44,434 nt of DNA from a bacterium OM1 bin76 (lineage in GTDB: Bacteria > Actinomycetota > Acidimicrobiia > Spongiisociales > ZC4RG35): contig MPNA01000023.1 in assembly GCA_002238785.1 (NCBI GenBank), forward strand, positions 1 through 44,434, given 5' to 3'. Made by a program: the position numbers and the translations under genes. This document shows positions 16,471 through 25,284 of this stretch, one piece after another. Numbering within the stretch: the first letter of the stretch is position 1; each line of letters starts with the position of its first letter. The notes beneath the pieces were generated by a model. That model was not told the origin of the DNA and did no database searches. It worked only from the letters and a program-made list of their open reading frames with translations.

Positions 16471-19400
16471 CTAGCTGCAGCCCAGTGAAGCGCCGCAGTT
16501 GAGGCAGCGGTAGCAACTCCCGTTGCGGACGGTGATGTGCCCGCACTCGTCACACATGGGGGCGTCGCCCATCATCTGGCTCAGAGCGGCCTGGGATGGG
16601 GCAGTCGCCACCGCCGCTCCCTGGGCGAGAATCTCGCCTAGCGGATCGCCGGGTGACATGAACTGAAGGGGGGGAGCCTCCACGAAGGCGGCGGCCCCTT
16701 GGACCGCCTCCACGTTGCTCTCCTCTTGGGCGGCATCCAAGGTGGGCTGCGTTCCCCGGTCGCTCACGGCCGGATGGGGCTCTTCGGGCAGTTCTCCGGG
16801 GCTGGGAGTTTTGACCTGTCCAAGGTCCTCACGATCGAGATACTCGATGGCCAGGGCCCGGAAGATGTAATCGACCATCGAAGACGCCATCTTGATGTTG
16901 GGGTGGTTCTGCACCATGCCCCGGGGCTCGAAGGTCTGGTACAGGAAGGTGTCCACGTACTCCTCGAGCGGCACTCCGTACTGGAGGCCCTTGGAGACCG
17001 CTATGGCGAAACACGACAGGATCCCGCGCAATGTGGCGCCTTCCTTGGCCAGGTCGATGAACAATTCGCCGAGGGTCCCGTCCTCGTACTCCCCGGTGCG
17101 GATGAAGAGTTTGTGTCCGCCCACCCGGGCCTCCCGGGTCCAACCGCGGCGGCGGGAGGAGAGCAGGAACCTGGGGGGATTCATTCCTTGGGCGTACGCT
17201 TGGGCGGGAGAGGTGCCTTCCGGGAGGGAGCCGTAGGCCAGGCGCTGCTCGATGCCGAGCGCCTCCTCCAGAGCCGGATCGTCTCCTTCGACGGAGTCTT
17301 CAATGGCCGAGGAGAGAGGCTGGGAGGCCTTGGAGCCGTCCCGGTACAGGGCGATGGCCTTCAACCCCAACTCCCAGGAGAGGTGGTAGGAGGACTTGAT
17401 GTCGTCGGGCTCCACCTCGTTGGGCATGTTGATGGTCTTGGAGATGGCGCCGGAGATGAACGGCTGGGCGGCGGCCATCATCCGGATGTGCCCGTTGTGG
17501 TGGATGAACCGCTTGCCATGGCGACCGTTGCGGTTGGCGGTGTCGAACACCGGCAGGTGCTCCTCTCTCAAATGGGGAGCGCCTTCAATGGTCTGATGAC
17601 CGCAGATGTAGTCGCTGGCAGAGTCGATCTGGGCAGGGGTGAATCCCAGGAAGGACAGCAGATCGAAGTCGAGCCGTTGATACTGATCGGGTTCCACGCC
17701 CAAACGCCGCAGGGTGGCCTCGCCCACCGCCAGGGCATTGAAGGCATGGCGCAACTCGAACACCTCCGGCAGGGAAGCCTCGATGCGGTCCAGGTCGGCG
17801 TCCGTGAAGCCATGGGCCCGCAGGCTCCGCCGGTTGATGTGAGGAGCGCCGTCCAAGGATGACGTGCCCACCACGTATTCGATGATGTCCTGCTTCTCAC
17901 GGGGCATGTAGCCGAGTGAGTCCAAGGCCGGGCCCACCGAGTGGTTGACGATCTTGAAGTATCCGCCGCCCGCCAGTTTCTTGAACTTCACCAGAGCAAA
18001 GTCGGGCTCCACACCGGTGGTGTCACAATCCATTTGCAATCCGATGGTCCCGGTGGGAGCGAGGCATGACAATTGAGCGTTCCTGTACCCGTGACGGGTA
18101 CCCATCTCCAAGGCGTTGTCCCAGGCTTCGCGAGCCGCTTGAGCCAGGTCCGGCGGGCAATGCCTGCGGCTGATTCCGGCTACCGCCTGCGAGATTCCCT
18201 CGTACTCGGAGGCATCGGAGTCGTAGGCGGCGTGCCGGTGATTGCGGATTACCCGCAGCATGGCCTCTCGGTTCTCCTGGAATCGGGGAAACGGTCCCAC
18301 CACCGAGGCCATCTCCGCGGAGGTGGCGTAGCCGTGTCCGGTGAGGATGGCAGTGAGTGCTCCTGCGATGGCCCGGCCCTGTGGGGAGTCGTAGGGGATC
18401 CCCTTTCTCATCAGAAGCGACCCGAGGTTGGCATAGCCGAGGCCCAGGGTGCGGTAATCGTATGAGCCCTGGGCGATGGCTCGCGAGGGGAAATGGGCCA
18501 TCGCCACGGAGATCTCCAGCACCATCGTCCACAGCCGGATGGCATGCAGATAACCGTCTATGTCATAGGCGCCGCTTCGGTCGTCGTAGAAGGCAACCAG
18601 GTTCAAAGAAGCCAGGTTGCAGGCGGTGTTGTCCAAGAACATGTACTCCGAGCAGGGATTGGAGCCGCGGATGCGCCCGCCCTCGGGGCAGGTGTGCCAT
18701 TCGTTGACGGTCGTGTCGAACTGGACCCCCGGGTCGGCGCAGGCCCAGGCCGCCTCGGCGACGCTGTTCCACAGGTGCCCGGCGGAGACGGTCTTCATCA
18801 CCTTGCCGGTGGTGCGTTCGGTCAGTGGCCATTCGGCGCCGGTCTCTACTGCTTTGATGAAGGCATCGTTGACCCGCACCGAATTGTTGGAGTTCTGTCC
18901 TGAGATGGTGGCGTAGGCCTCCCCGTTGAAGTCGGCCGCGAAGCCACCTTTTTCGATCAGAATTCGGGCCTTGTCCTCCTCGTCCCTCTTCCAGTTGATG
19001 AACTCCTCGACATCGGGATGATCGATGTCCAGAATCACCATCTTGGCGGCGCGCCGGGTGGTTCCGCCCGACTTGATGGCGCCGGCGGCCCGGTCGCCGA
19101 TCTTCAGAAAAGACATCACTCCCGAAGAACTTCCCCCACCCGACAGCTTTTCTCCTTCCGCCCGGATGGCCGAGAAGTTGGAGCCGGCGCCCGAACCGAA
19201 CTTGAAGATGCGGGCTTCCCGGAGCCACAGGTCCATGATCCCTCCGGGATTCACCAGGTCGTCCTCGACCTTGAGGATGAAGCAGGCATGGGGAGCGGGC
19301 CGGGAGTAGGAGTCCGGCGATTCCGTCATCGTCTCGGTCTGGGGATCCACATACCAAAAGCCCTGCGCCGGGCCGGTCAGCCCATAGGCCCAGTTGAGAC

Positions 19401-19839
19401 CGGTGTTGAACCATTGGGGAGAGTTGGGAGACGCCATCTGATGGCAGAGCATGTACTTGAGTTCGTCTTCGAAGGCCTGGGCATCCTCCTGGGAGGCGAA
19501 ATAGCCGCCCTGCTCTCCCCACCACCTCCATGTCCCGGCGAGCCGGTCGAATACCTGACGGGCCGAGCGCTCCGAGCCCAGCGGGGCCTGATGGTTCTCA
19601 TCCAGAAGAGTCCCGTTCGAATCGTGGAGGGGCACCCCGGCCTTGCGAAAGTACTTGGAGACTATGATGTCGGCCGCCACCTGCGACCAGCCGACCGGTA
19701 TTTCGGCGTCCTTCATCTCGAACACCACCGAGCCGTCGGTGTTGGCTATCCGGGTGTCCCGCTTGCTCCAGGCTACGGTTTCGTAGGGGTCCTCCCCGCC
19801 GCGCGTGAAACGCCGGTCTACCTTGAGTCCTTTGCTCAC
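16471..19839 (-). CDS. nrdJ: Adenosylcobalamin-dependent ribonucleotide reductase, class II
   Basis: This 1122-residue enzyme reduces ribonucleotides to deoxyribonucleotides using a B12-generated thiyl radical and needs neither oxygen nor a second subunit. The active-site loop SNPCSEYMF places the radical Cys at 396 and the catalytic Glu at 398. The nucleotide loop SCLAPTGTIGLQMDCD is near residues 590-604, and ASPNSPQWFNTGL is in the N-terminal half. The last 28 residues form a Cys-rich tail (CDECG, CYRCLNCG) typical of actinobacterial NrdJ, with roles in thiol exchange or metal binding. The start is GTG, preceded by a strong GGAGGAGG. A 14-base palindrome about 80 bases upstream may be an operator. 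The MOSC gene follows directly. Confidence 0.95.
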   Translation of the reverse strand: MSKGLKVDRRFTRGGEDPYETVAWSKRDTRIANTDGSVVFEMKDAEIPVGWSQVAADIIVSKYFRKAGVPLHDSNGTLLDENHQAPLGSERSARQVFDRLAGTWRWWGEQGGYFASQEDAQAFEDELKYMLCHQMASPNSPQWFNTGLNWAYGLTGPAQGFWYVDPQTETMTESPDSYSRPAPHACFILKVEDDLVNPGGIMDLWLREARIFKFGSGAGSNFSAIRAEGEKLSGGGSSSGVMSFLKIGDRAAGAIKSGGTTRRAAKMVILDIDHPDVEEFINWKRDEEDKARILIEKGGFAADFNGEAYATISGQNSNNSVRVNDAFIKAVETGAEWPLTERTTGKVMKTVSAGHLWNSVAEAAWACADPGVQFDTTVNEWHTCPEGGRIRGSNPCSEYMFLDNTACNLASLNLVAFYDDRSGAYDIDGYLHAIRLWTMVLEISVAMAHFPSRAIAQGSYDYRTLGLGYANLGSLLMRKGIPYDSPQGRAIAGALTAILTGHGYATSAEMASVVGPFPRFQENREAMLRVIRNHRHAAYDSDASEYEGISQAVAGISRRHCPPDLAQAAREAWDNALEMGTRHGYRNAQLSCLAPTGTIGLQMDCDTTGVEPDFALVKFKKLAGGGYFKIVNHSVGPALDSLGYMPREKQDIIEYVVGTSSLDGAPHINRRSLRAHGFTDADLDRIEASLPEVFELRHAFNALAVGEATLRRLGVEPDQYQRLDFDLLSFLGFTPAQIDSASDYICGHQTIEGAPHLREEHLPVFDTANRNGRHGKRFIHHNGHIRMMAAAQPFISGAISKTINMPNEVEPDDIKSSYHLSWELGLKAIALYRDGSKASQPLSSAIEDSVEGDDPALEEALGIEQRLAYGSLPEGTSPAQAYAQGMNPPRFLLSSRRRGWTREARVGGHKLFIRTGEYEDGTLGELFIDLAKEGATLRGILSCFAIAVSKGLQYGVPLEEYVDTFLYQTFEPRGMVQNHPNIKMASSMVDYIFRALAIEYLDREDLGQVKTPSPGELPEEPHPAVSDRGTQPTLDAAQEESNVEAVQGAAAFVEAPPLQFMSPGDPLGEILAQGAAVATAPSQAALSQMMGDAPMCDECGHITVRNGSCYRCLNCGASLGCS

Positions 19840-19918
19840 TTGCCTGCCTCCTCCTCTTCCGTAGATTCTCTATAGGTGTCTGCCCCGGGTCCGACCGAGA
19901 TCGCCCTCCAATGGGGAA

Positions 19919-19932
19919 TTACATTAATGTAA
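19919..19932. promoter_or_regulatory. 14-base perfect palindrome upstream of nrdJ
   Basis: TTACATTAATGTAA is a perfect palindrome in otherwise GC-rich DNA, 80 bases before the nrdJ GTG. Its placement fits a repressor operator overlapping a promoter. It is AT-rich like the NrdR boxes that control ribonucleotide reductase genes, but it does not match their usual sequence and only one copy is present. The binding protein is therefore unknown. Confidence 0.4.
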
Positions 19933-20115
19933 CACTGATCCCAGTTCCGGCCAAGCCTTTTTCGGCTCGGAGCTAGCCGGGAACACCCGGGTCAGATTGA
20001 ATTCTGGTGAAGGCCGGTCTGCGATGAGAATGGCCCGCGGGTGCGCCGCCCAACGGCGTAAATCCCGTTCTAGCTGGGGTTTGTCCCGAGTGCATCCGCT
20101 GGCGAGAGACGCAAT

Positions 20116-20155
20116 CGTTTTTTCACAGAGTTGGCCGTTTTTTCACAGGGCTAGC
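20116..20155. repeat. Two tandem 20-base direct repeats
   Basis: Two adjacent units share CGTTTTTTCACAG and then differ slightly (AGTTGGC against GGCTAGC). A third, shorter, diverged piece (CGATTTTCGC) follows at 20156. Exact 20-base spacing puts them about two helical turns apart, which would suit cooperative protein binding. They lie about 100-140 bases before the small membrane-protein gene. Confidence 0.5.
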
Positions 20156-20257
20156 CGATTTTCGCTTACTACCTAACCACCCCGCAACGCTCGCGAATTA
20201 CCATCTGAGGTACCTCCTCCTGACCATACCGATGCGATAGAGAGCCTCTCTGCGATT

Positions 20258-20587
20258 TTGGGGAGAAGCCGTGGGACGACCCGAAGTCGACGAGTCCAGT
20301 CACCTTCCTCTGACAGGAAGAAGCGTGTTCTCATCGCTTTGTCCGTGGCTGTTGCGTTGAGCTTGATTGCGCTGTCACTGAATGATTACCTGATTCAAAC
20401 CGATGGTGATGCAGGGGGCGAACACCCTTCTGACCTGGCTGTTGAGGAACCGGGAGCTAGTGCCACAAGTACCACTGTCGCCATTGGCGCCGATACGGAA
20501 ACCGAACCAACTCCGTCCACCACAACGACGACAACGCCTCTCACTACGACCACCATTTGGGGTGGTCAAATGGGGCCCCGGCTGTAA
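20258..20587 (+). CDS. Small membrane-anchored Thr-rich protein, unknown function
   Basis: This 109-residue predicted protein is not recognised as a known family. A basic N terminus (about residues 1-24, many Arg/Lys) precedes one hydrophobic segment (VLIALSVAVALSLIALSL, about 25-42). The remainder is acidic, then rich in Thr, Ser and Pro (STTTTTTPLTTTTIW). This fits a single-pass protein with a flexible external tail, by the positive-inside rule. The start is uncertain: TTG at 20258 is the first option and lacks a convincing ribosome-binding site. It ends 32 bases before the UPF0182 gene and could be co-transcribed with it. The reading frame may not be real. Confidence 0.5.
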   Translation: MGRSRGTTRSRRVQSPSSDRKKRVLIALSVAVALSLIALSLNDYLIQTDGDAGGEHPSDLAVEEPGASATSTTVAIGADTETEPTPSTTTTTTPLTTTTIWGGQMGPRL

Positions 20588-20619
20588 GGGCCCCGGGCGG
20601 GGTATAGACTAAGGATCTG

Positions 20620-23544
20620 ATGTTCTTCCCGGTAGGTGCCAGCCGCCAGCAACAGCCCCCCCGCCGCCGCCGTTTCGTGTGGGTGTTCGCGGGTATCGCC
20701 CTCATATATGGCGTGTTCACCGCCCTGTCCCGGGTCTGGACCGACTACCAGTGGTTCAGGTCGGTGGATCAAACCGGCGTCTGGCTGACCCGGTGGGTGT
20801 GGTTGGCATTGCTGGGTCTGCTGGGTGCGGTGGTCGTCTTCCTGGTGATCTGGGGCAACATGAGGCTGGCCAGGTATCTCTCGGTCCGCTACGCCTCCTT
20901 CAGCACGGCGCCCGAAGACCCATCCGTCGCTCAGATCCGCCAAGCGGTGGGCGAGAGGAGCAGGACTTTGGAATGGGTGGCCGCCCTCGGTGCGGCGGCC
21001 CTGCTGGGCCTGGGAGTCTCGGCCTGGCGGGACCAGGCGTTGCTCTTCCTCAACTCCCAGCCTTTCGGCGTCACCGATCCGCAGTTCGGTTTGGACCTGT
21101 CGTTCTTCATGTTCAGGCTTCCCCTCTGGTCGACCATTGTGAGTTGGCTGACCGGAGTCGCCGTCGCAACCTTGGTGACGGTGGGGGTGAGTTACTTCGC
21201 CCTGGGCGGAATCAGGTTCCCGGTGCGTCGCATGCCTCGGTTCGATACCCAGGCGAAAGCGCACCTGTCAGCCCTGGCGGCGGTTATCGCGTTGCTGAGA
21301 GCTCTTTCCTACCGGATTGACACCTACGAACTGCTCCTTGCCAACAACCAAAACGTCTTCGGCGCCGGGTACGCCGACATCAATGCACGGTTGCCGGCTC
21401 TGAACCTGCTGATCGCCGTCTCGATATTCTCCGCCATCCTGTTCATCATCAACATCTGGAGGAGGGGATGGGTGCTGGTGGCGGTGTCGGTGGCCGCCTG
21501 GCTGTTCGTCTCACTGGCGGCCGGAGTGGCCTATCCGGCTATCGTGCAGCGCTTCCAGGTGCAGCCCAACGAGTTGGTCCGGGAAGGCCCCTACATTGAG
21601 CGAAACATCGAAGCCACTCGCTCCGCATACGGTCTGGACGAGGTGGAAGTCCGCTCGTTCGACGCCTCTTTCGACCTCGAAGCATCCGATATCGCTCGAA
21701 ACGCACCCACCATAGACAATGTCCGTCTCTGGGATCCCGACGTTCTCAACCGCACCTACCAGCAACTGCAGGAGATCCGCACCTACTACCGGGTTGATCA
21801 CGTCGACACCGACCGCTACCCCATCGGGGGGACCGACACCCAGGTGATGCTGGCTCTCCGGGAGATGGACGAGCCCAACATCCCCGCCCAGGACTGGCAG
21901 AACCAGCGGCTCGTCTACACCCACGGGTTCGGAGCGGTGCTGAGTCCCGCCAACGTGGTGGCAGTGGACGGACAGCCCGACTTTTTGCTTCGCGACATTC
22001 CACCTGAGACCACCGAGTCCCTCGTGGAACTCACCCAACCCCGCATCTACTTCGGAGAGACTTACGAACGGGATCGTCCGGTAATCGTGCGCTCGGGCAC
22101 CGCGCCGCAGGAGATCGATTATCCTGCCACCGAAGAGGGTGGGGGAGGAGCAGCCGACAACCGCACCAACAACTACGACGGGGAAGCGGGAGTCGAGATC
22201 TCGGGGATTCTCAACCGGTTGGCTTTCGCTCTCCGCTACGGCGATCTGAACATTCTGATCTCCAGCCAGATCAACCCCGACAGCCGGGTGCTGATGCAAA
22301 GGAACGTTCAGAGCAGGGTGGAGGCGGTGGCGCCGTTCCTGGTAGCAGACGCGGACCCCTATCCGGTTATTCTGGAGGGCCGGATCATCTGGGTGGTCGA
22401 CATGTACGCCATCAGCGGTGACTATCCCTATTCTCAGCCGATCGGCGTGGGTCTGCGGGGCTTTGACACGGCCCGCCTCTCCAGTTCGTCCCAGCTTCCA
22501 TTGTCCGGATTCAACTACATCCGAAACTCGGTGAAAGCCACGGTCGACGCCTTCGACGGGACGATCACGTTGTATGTGGTGGACGAATCCGATCCGCTGG
22601 TAGCCGCTTGGGGAAGGGTGTTTCCTGATCTGTTCACCGACGCCGGCCAGATTCCCCCCGGGTTGAACGAGCACTTCCGCTATCCCCAGGATTTGTTCAA
22701 GATCCAAAGCGAGTTGTACCTGGACTATCACATGGTGGATGTGACGCAGTTCTTCCAGCGCAACGACGCTTGGTCGATTCCCTCCGATCCCTCCACGATC
22801 CGTCGCATCGACCTTCTGCGGGGAGACCAGATCGTCGGAGTAGAAGGGGCGTTCCTCGACTATCTGGAGGAGATGCTTCCCTACTACCTGCTGATGACCC
22901 TTCCCGGCGAAGACGACACTTCCTATGTGCTGCTGCAGCCCTACAACCCCTTGGAGAAACCCAACATGTCGGCTTTTTTGATCGCCGACTCCAGCCCGGA
23001 GCGCTACGGAAGGTTGATCGACTACCGGATGCCACAGGGGTCGCTGGTGGAAGGCACCGGGCAGGTGGGCAACCGCATCGACCAGGACGATGAGATCTCC
23101 CAGCAATTCACCCTGTGGCGGGGCCAGGGTTCCTCGGTCGTGCTGGGCGACATGCTGGTGGTGCCGGTCGACGAGTCGGTCCTCTACGTTCAGCCGGTGT
23201 ACCTGGAGGCTGAGCAGGGAGGACTTCCCGAGTTCCGGCGAGTGGTGGTGGTGCACGGGGACGACATCGAGTGGGACGACACTCTCGACGGGGCGCTGGC
23301 CAAGATATTCGGGACGGACGACTCGCCGGCGCCGCCGCCCGAGGAGGATGACCAGGGTGCGGCGTCTCCGACAGGGGAGGAGCAAGCTCCTCTGCCCAGC
23401 ACCGTGCAGGAGTTGCTGTCCGACGCGTCGGATGCCTTCGACCAGGCTAACGAGGCGCTTCGGTCCGGCAACCTGGCCGAATACCAGAGGCTGGTCGACA
23501 GAGCCGCCCAGTTGATTCAGCAGGCACTGGACACTTCCGGCTAA
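20620..23544 (+). CDS. UPF0182-family large membrane protein
   Basis: This 974-residue protein belongs to the uncharacterised UPF0182 (COG1615) family common in Actinobacteria. About seven membrane helices lie in the first 300 residues: near 19-39, 55-80, 108-130, 165-190, 208-226, 250-270 and 278-300. A long, probably extracytoplasmic domain follows with family-typical blocks (NEREAT-like YIERNIEATRSAYGL, IRTYYRVDHVDTDRY, PEIYFGE-like QPRIYFGETY). The tail has an acidic Pro/Glu linker near residues 905-925 and a short helical end (NLAEYQRLVDRAAQLIQQAL). Length agrees with the family. AAGGA lies just before the ATG. Function is unknown. Confidence 0.92.
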   Translation: MFFPVGASRQQQPPRRRRFVWVFAGIALIYGVFTALSRVWTDYQWFRSVDQTGVWLTRWVWLALLGLLGAVVVFLVIWGNMRLARYLSVRYASFSTAPEDPSVAQIRQAVGERSRTLEWVAALGAAALLGLGVSAWRDQALLFLNSQPFGVTDPQFGLDLSFFMFRLPLWSTIVSWLTGVAVATLVTVGVSYFALGGIRFPVRRMPRFDTQAKAHLSALAAVIALLRALSYRIDTYELLLANNQNVFGAGYADINARLPALNLLIAVSIFSAILFIINIWRRGWVLVAVSVAAWLFVSLAAGVAYPAIVQRFQVQPNELVREGPYIERNIEATRSAYGLDEVEVRSFDASFDLEASDIARNAPTIDNVRLWDPDVLNRTYQQLQEIRTYYRVDHVDTDRYPIGGTDTQVMLALREMDEPNIPAQDWQNQRLVYTHGFGAVLSPANVVAVDGQPDFLLRDIPPETTESLVELTQPRIYFGETYERDRPVIVRSGTAPQEIDYPATEEGGGGAADNRTNNYDGEAGVEISGILNRLAFALRYGDLNILISSQINPDSRVLMQRNVQSRVEAVAPFLVADADPYPVILEGRIIWVVDMYAISGDYPYSQPIGVGLRGFDTARLSSSSQLPLSGFNYIRNSVKATVDAFDGTITLYVVDESDPLVAAWGRVFPDLFTDAGQIPPGLNEHFRYPQDLFKIQSELYLDYHMVDVTQFFQRNDAWSIPSDPSTIRRIDLLRGDQIVGVEGAFLDYLEEMLPYYLLMTLPGEDDTSYVLLQPYNPLEKPNMSAFLIADSSPERYGRLIDYRMPQGSLVEGTGQVGNRIDQDDEISQQFTLWRGQGSSVVLGDMLVVPVDESVLYVQPVYLEAEQGGLPEFRRVVVVHGDDIEWDDTLDGALAKIFGTDDSPAPPPEEDDQGAASPTGEEQAPLPSTVQELLSDASDAFDQANEALRSGNLAEYQRLVDRAAQLIQQALDTSG

Positions 23545-23647
23545 CCTTCACACGGCTTTGAGCCAACCTCGCCTGCCAGGCGGTCAGAGTTTGCCTAACC
23601 CAATTGCGACCCGGTGCGCCCTCTCACTATGATGAGCAATTCACACC

Positions 23648-23723
<76 letters not shown>

Positions 23724-23738
23724 AGGCCTCTGGTCCAT

Positions 23739-23936
23739 TCATCTAAGATCGTTGGTCGTTTCGACTTTGATGAAATGGGGGTTGTTGATCTCGGTGCTGG
23801 TGTAATCCATGGTCACGTTGATGCCCATTTGGTGGAGGGGTCGGACGAACGAGCCTCGTTTGCTGGTGTAGGCGCGGTCGGAGACGACATCGCCGATACC
23901 TGGCGCGATCTCGTGAGATTGCAGGGCGAGTTGCAG
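23739..23936 (-). pseudogene. Transposase-like C-terminal remnant
   Basis: A 65-codon open stretch on the minus strand, bounded upstream by an in-frame stop at 23937-23939 and lacking a start codon. It reads through GIGDVVSDRAYTSKRGSFVR and PLHQMGINVTMDYTSTEIN. The D-R-x-Y block followed by a short helix and a second D-Y block resembles the region around the second Asp of DDE transposases, but I cannot name the family. It starts only 16 bases beyond the initiator tRNA and appears to be a decayed insertion-sequence fragment. Confidence 0.4.
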
Positions 23937-24010
23937 TCAGATCGGTCCGGAAGGAACAGGGCGGAAGGAAATTAACCCCTTCGGATTGTTCGAATTCCTC
24001 TTGGCCGGGC

Positions 24011-24335
24011 TCAGATTCTCAGTACCGGCTCATCGTTACCACTGAAACGCCGCATCCGGTCATAGTTGTTGCGGAGATCCGCCTCGACAACCCATGTAGG
24101 CTGATTGCCGGATTCAACCAGTATCAGCGTCGGCGGGTGCCCCCTACTCTCGCTCAACTCGAGGTAGTCCGAGTCCTTGGTAGTGATGATGAAATCGAAT
24201 CTTTGCGTATTTCCATATCCCCGAATCCCCCGTCTGGTTAATGCCTAAGGCGACGACATGTGCGGAACCAGGGTAGATGTCCGATAGGAGGCGAGGCAAC
24301 CGCGGAGAGAGGTTCTCGTCAAAGAGCAACTTCAT
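24011..24335 (-). pseudogene. DUF5615 PIN-like toxin, frameshifted
   Basis: The N-terminal part (MKLLFDENLSPRLPRLLSDI, then AHVVALGINQTGDSGIWKYAK) is a typical DUF5615 PIN-like toxin with the acidic DEN motif. Around 24190-24200 the frame changes by one base. The continuing homology (FDFIITTKDSDYLELSESRG, then PTLILVESGNQPTWVVEADL) is in another frame and runs to a stop at 24011-24013. In the annotated frame the protein ends early with unrelated residues. The second conserved acidic cluster (KDSDY) is lost from the N-terminal product, so the putative RNase should be inactive. It follows the DUF433 antitoxin gene by 19 bases, the usual order for this pair. Confidence 0.75.
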
Positions 24336-24354
24336 GCAGGATGGCTGGGAACGG

Positions 24355-24582
24355 TTACGCTCTGGCTAGGTGGCCGTTGGACGCGTACGCCAGGCAGGAC
24401 CTGATCTGAATCGGGGTTAGATAGTCCCACTCGGAAAGAATGTCTTCTTCGGTCATTCCGAAGGCCATTTTCTCGAGGATGTCGCTGACCGTGATCCGAG
24501 TTCCGGCGATGCAAGGTTTGCCGAACCTCACCTCCGGATCAATCGCTATGTGGTTCCAATAGTCAATTTGACTGTCAGGCAT
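24355..24582 (-). CDS. DUF433-family antitoxin
   Basis: This 75-residue protein has a winged-helix-like DUF433 domain; the block IAIDPEVRFGKPCIAGTRIT followed by SDILEKMAFGMTEEDIL is diagnostic. DUF433 proteins are usually encoded directly before DUF5615 PIN-like toxins and are thought to be their antitoxins and repressors. The ATG at 24580-24582 (MPDSQIDYW) is chosen; 14 more in-frame codons upstream lack homology. The antitoxin is intact while its toxin partner is frameshifted, as expected when the toxin is lost first. Confidence 0.82.
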   Translation of the reverse strand: MPDSQIDYWNHIAIDPEVRFGKPCIAGTRITVSDILEKMAFGMTEEDILSEWDYLTPIQIRSCLAYASNGHLARA

Positions 24583-24875
24583 GGACGCGATTCTACTGGA
24601 TGCTGTGATGGACGTCCCGATCAACCCAAATGTGGAGTCCCACTACACCGCAGGTGAGGTTGGTGGCCAACAGGCCACCAACCAGAGTCCAGGTCGGAGC
24701 CACCGCTCAGGCCTGGACTTCGGCACCCAGAGCATCCCCCATGCGTGACCGGCGGCAACCCGCCACCGGGAGTCACCGTTGGCTATGAACAAACCTGATC
24801 GTCAACGCATGCGACCTGAAGCCCGGTTGGGCTGATCGTCGATTGTCCCGTCAACACCAGTGAAGAGCGCTGCTG

Positions 24876-25025
24876 TTGGCCCAAAGCGGCCTCGGCAGCG
24901 GCCAGGCGTGTGACAGTGGCGGGCTCCAGGTCAACCGAGTGGGGCAGAGGGTGGGGACAATAGGCCCGGTGTCCTCGTCTCGGTACCCACCGCAGTTCGC
25001 CATAGGTGGTGTCAACATACCGGTC
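24876..25025 (-). pseudogene. Fic-family protein, N-terminal remnant
   Basis: About 50 residues on the minus strand match the N-terminal region seen in Fic/DOC-family proteins: DRYVDTTYGELRWVPRRGHR and LPHSVDLEPATVTRLAAAEA followed by ALGQ. In intact relatives this leads into a REA-ASSRIEGT inhibitory-helix region and then the Fic HPFxxGNGR motif. Here homology stops at ALGQ and neither later motif is present in the following sequence. No start is obvious. It is a scrap of an AMP-transferase gene left in the decayed zone after the initiator tRNA. Confidence 0.6.
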
Positions 25026-25284
25026 GGCATCCCTGCGGGAACGGACTGTTACGGAAACAGGGGGTTTGTGCAACAGTGGAGGCTTCACCGTTGCGTTTAT
25101 GCAAAGGTCAACCACTGACCCTTGCGGAGTCAGGGCCTTTACGCAACAGTGGAGTGCTGACCCTCATGACTTGCTAAACAGTCAGGAGTGGTGGCCCTCA
25201 GGCGGTGTACCACTTCGCAGTTGTAAGGCTCATCTTCGAAACTGGAGTCCCGCAGCCACGAAGGGCCGACGCCACCAGATGAAT
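25026..25284. other. Degenerate non-coding zone with a short direct repeat
   Basis: No gene is seen. A 17-base motif, TTT--GCAACAGTGGAG, occurs at 25065-25081 and again at 25138-25154 with two mismatches, with a partial inverted version (GTTGCGTTTATGC) between them. This may be the end of a decayed mobile element. Confidence 0.35.

Larger units (their letters stand above)
19840..20257. other. Divergent intergenic region between nrdJ and small membrane protein gene
   Basis: About 418 bases without a gene. On the nrdJ side it holds the ribosome-binding site and a TTACATTAATGTAA palindrome. On the other side, 20116-20155 carry two tandem 20-base repeats. I looked for an adenosylcobalamin riboswitch on the nrdJ strand and did not find the conserved B12-box sequence. 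Confidence 0.5.

Noticed and set aside
19840-20257. Adenosylcobalamin riboswitch upstream of nrdJ
   Set aside because: The conserved B12-box sequence was not found on the nrdJ strand, and the leader shows no matching multi-helix core by eye.
21511-23385. Long minus-strand open frame of 624 codons inside the UPF0182 gene
   Set aside because: Antisense to a well-supported gene; composition is that of a shadow frame and no motif is present.
25065-25154. Short direct repeats near 25065 and 25138 as an integration (att) site
   Set aside because: They do not match the 3' end of the nearby tRNA, have mismatches, and no integrase gene is present.
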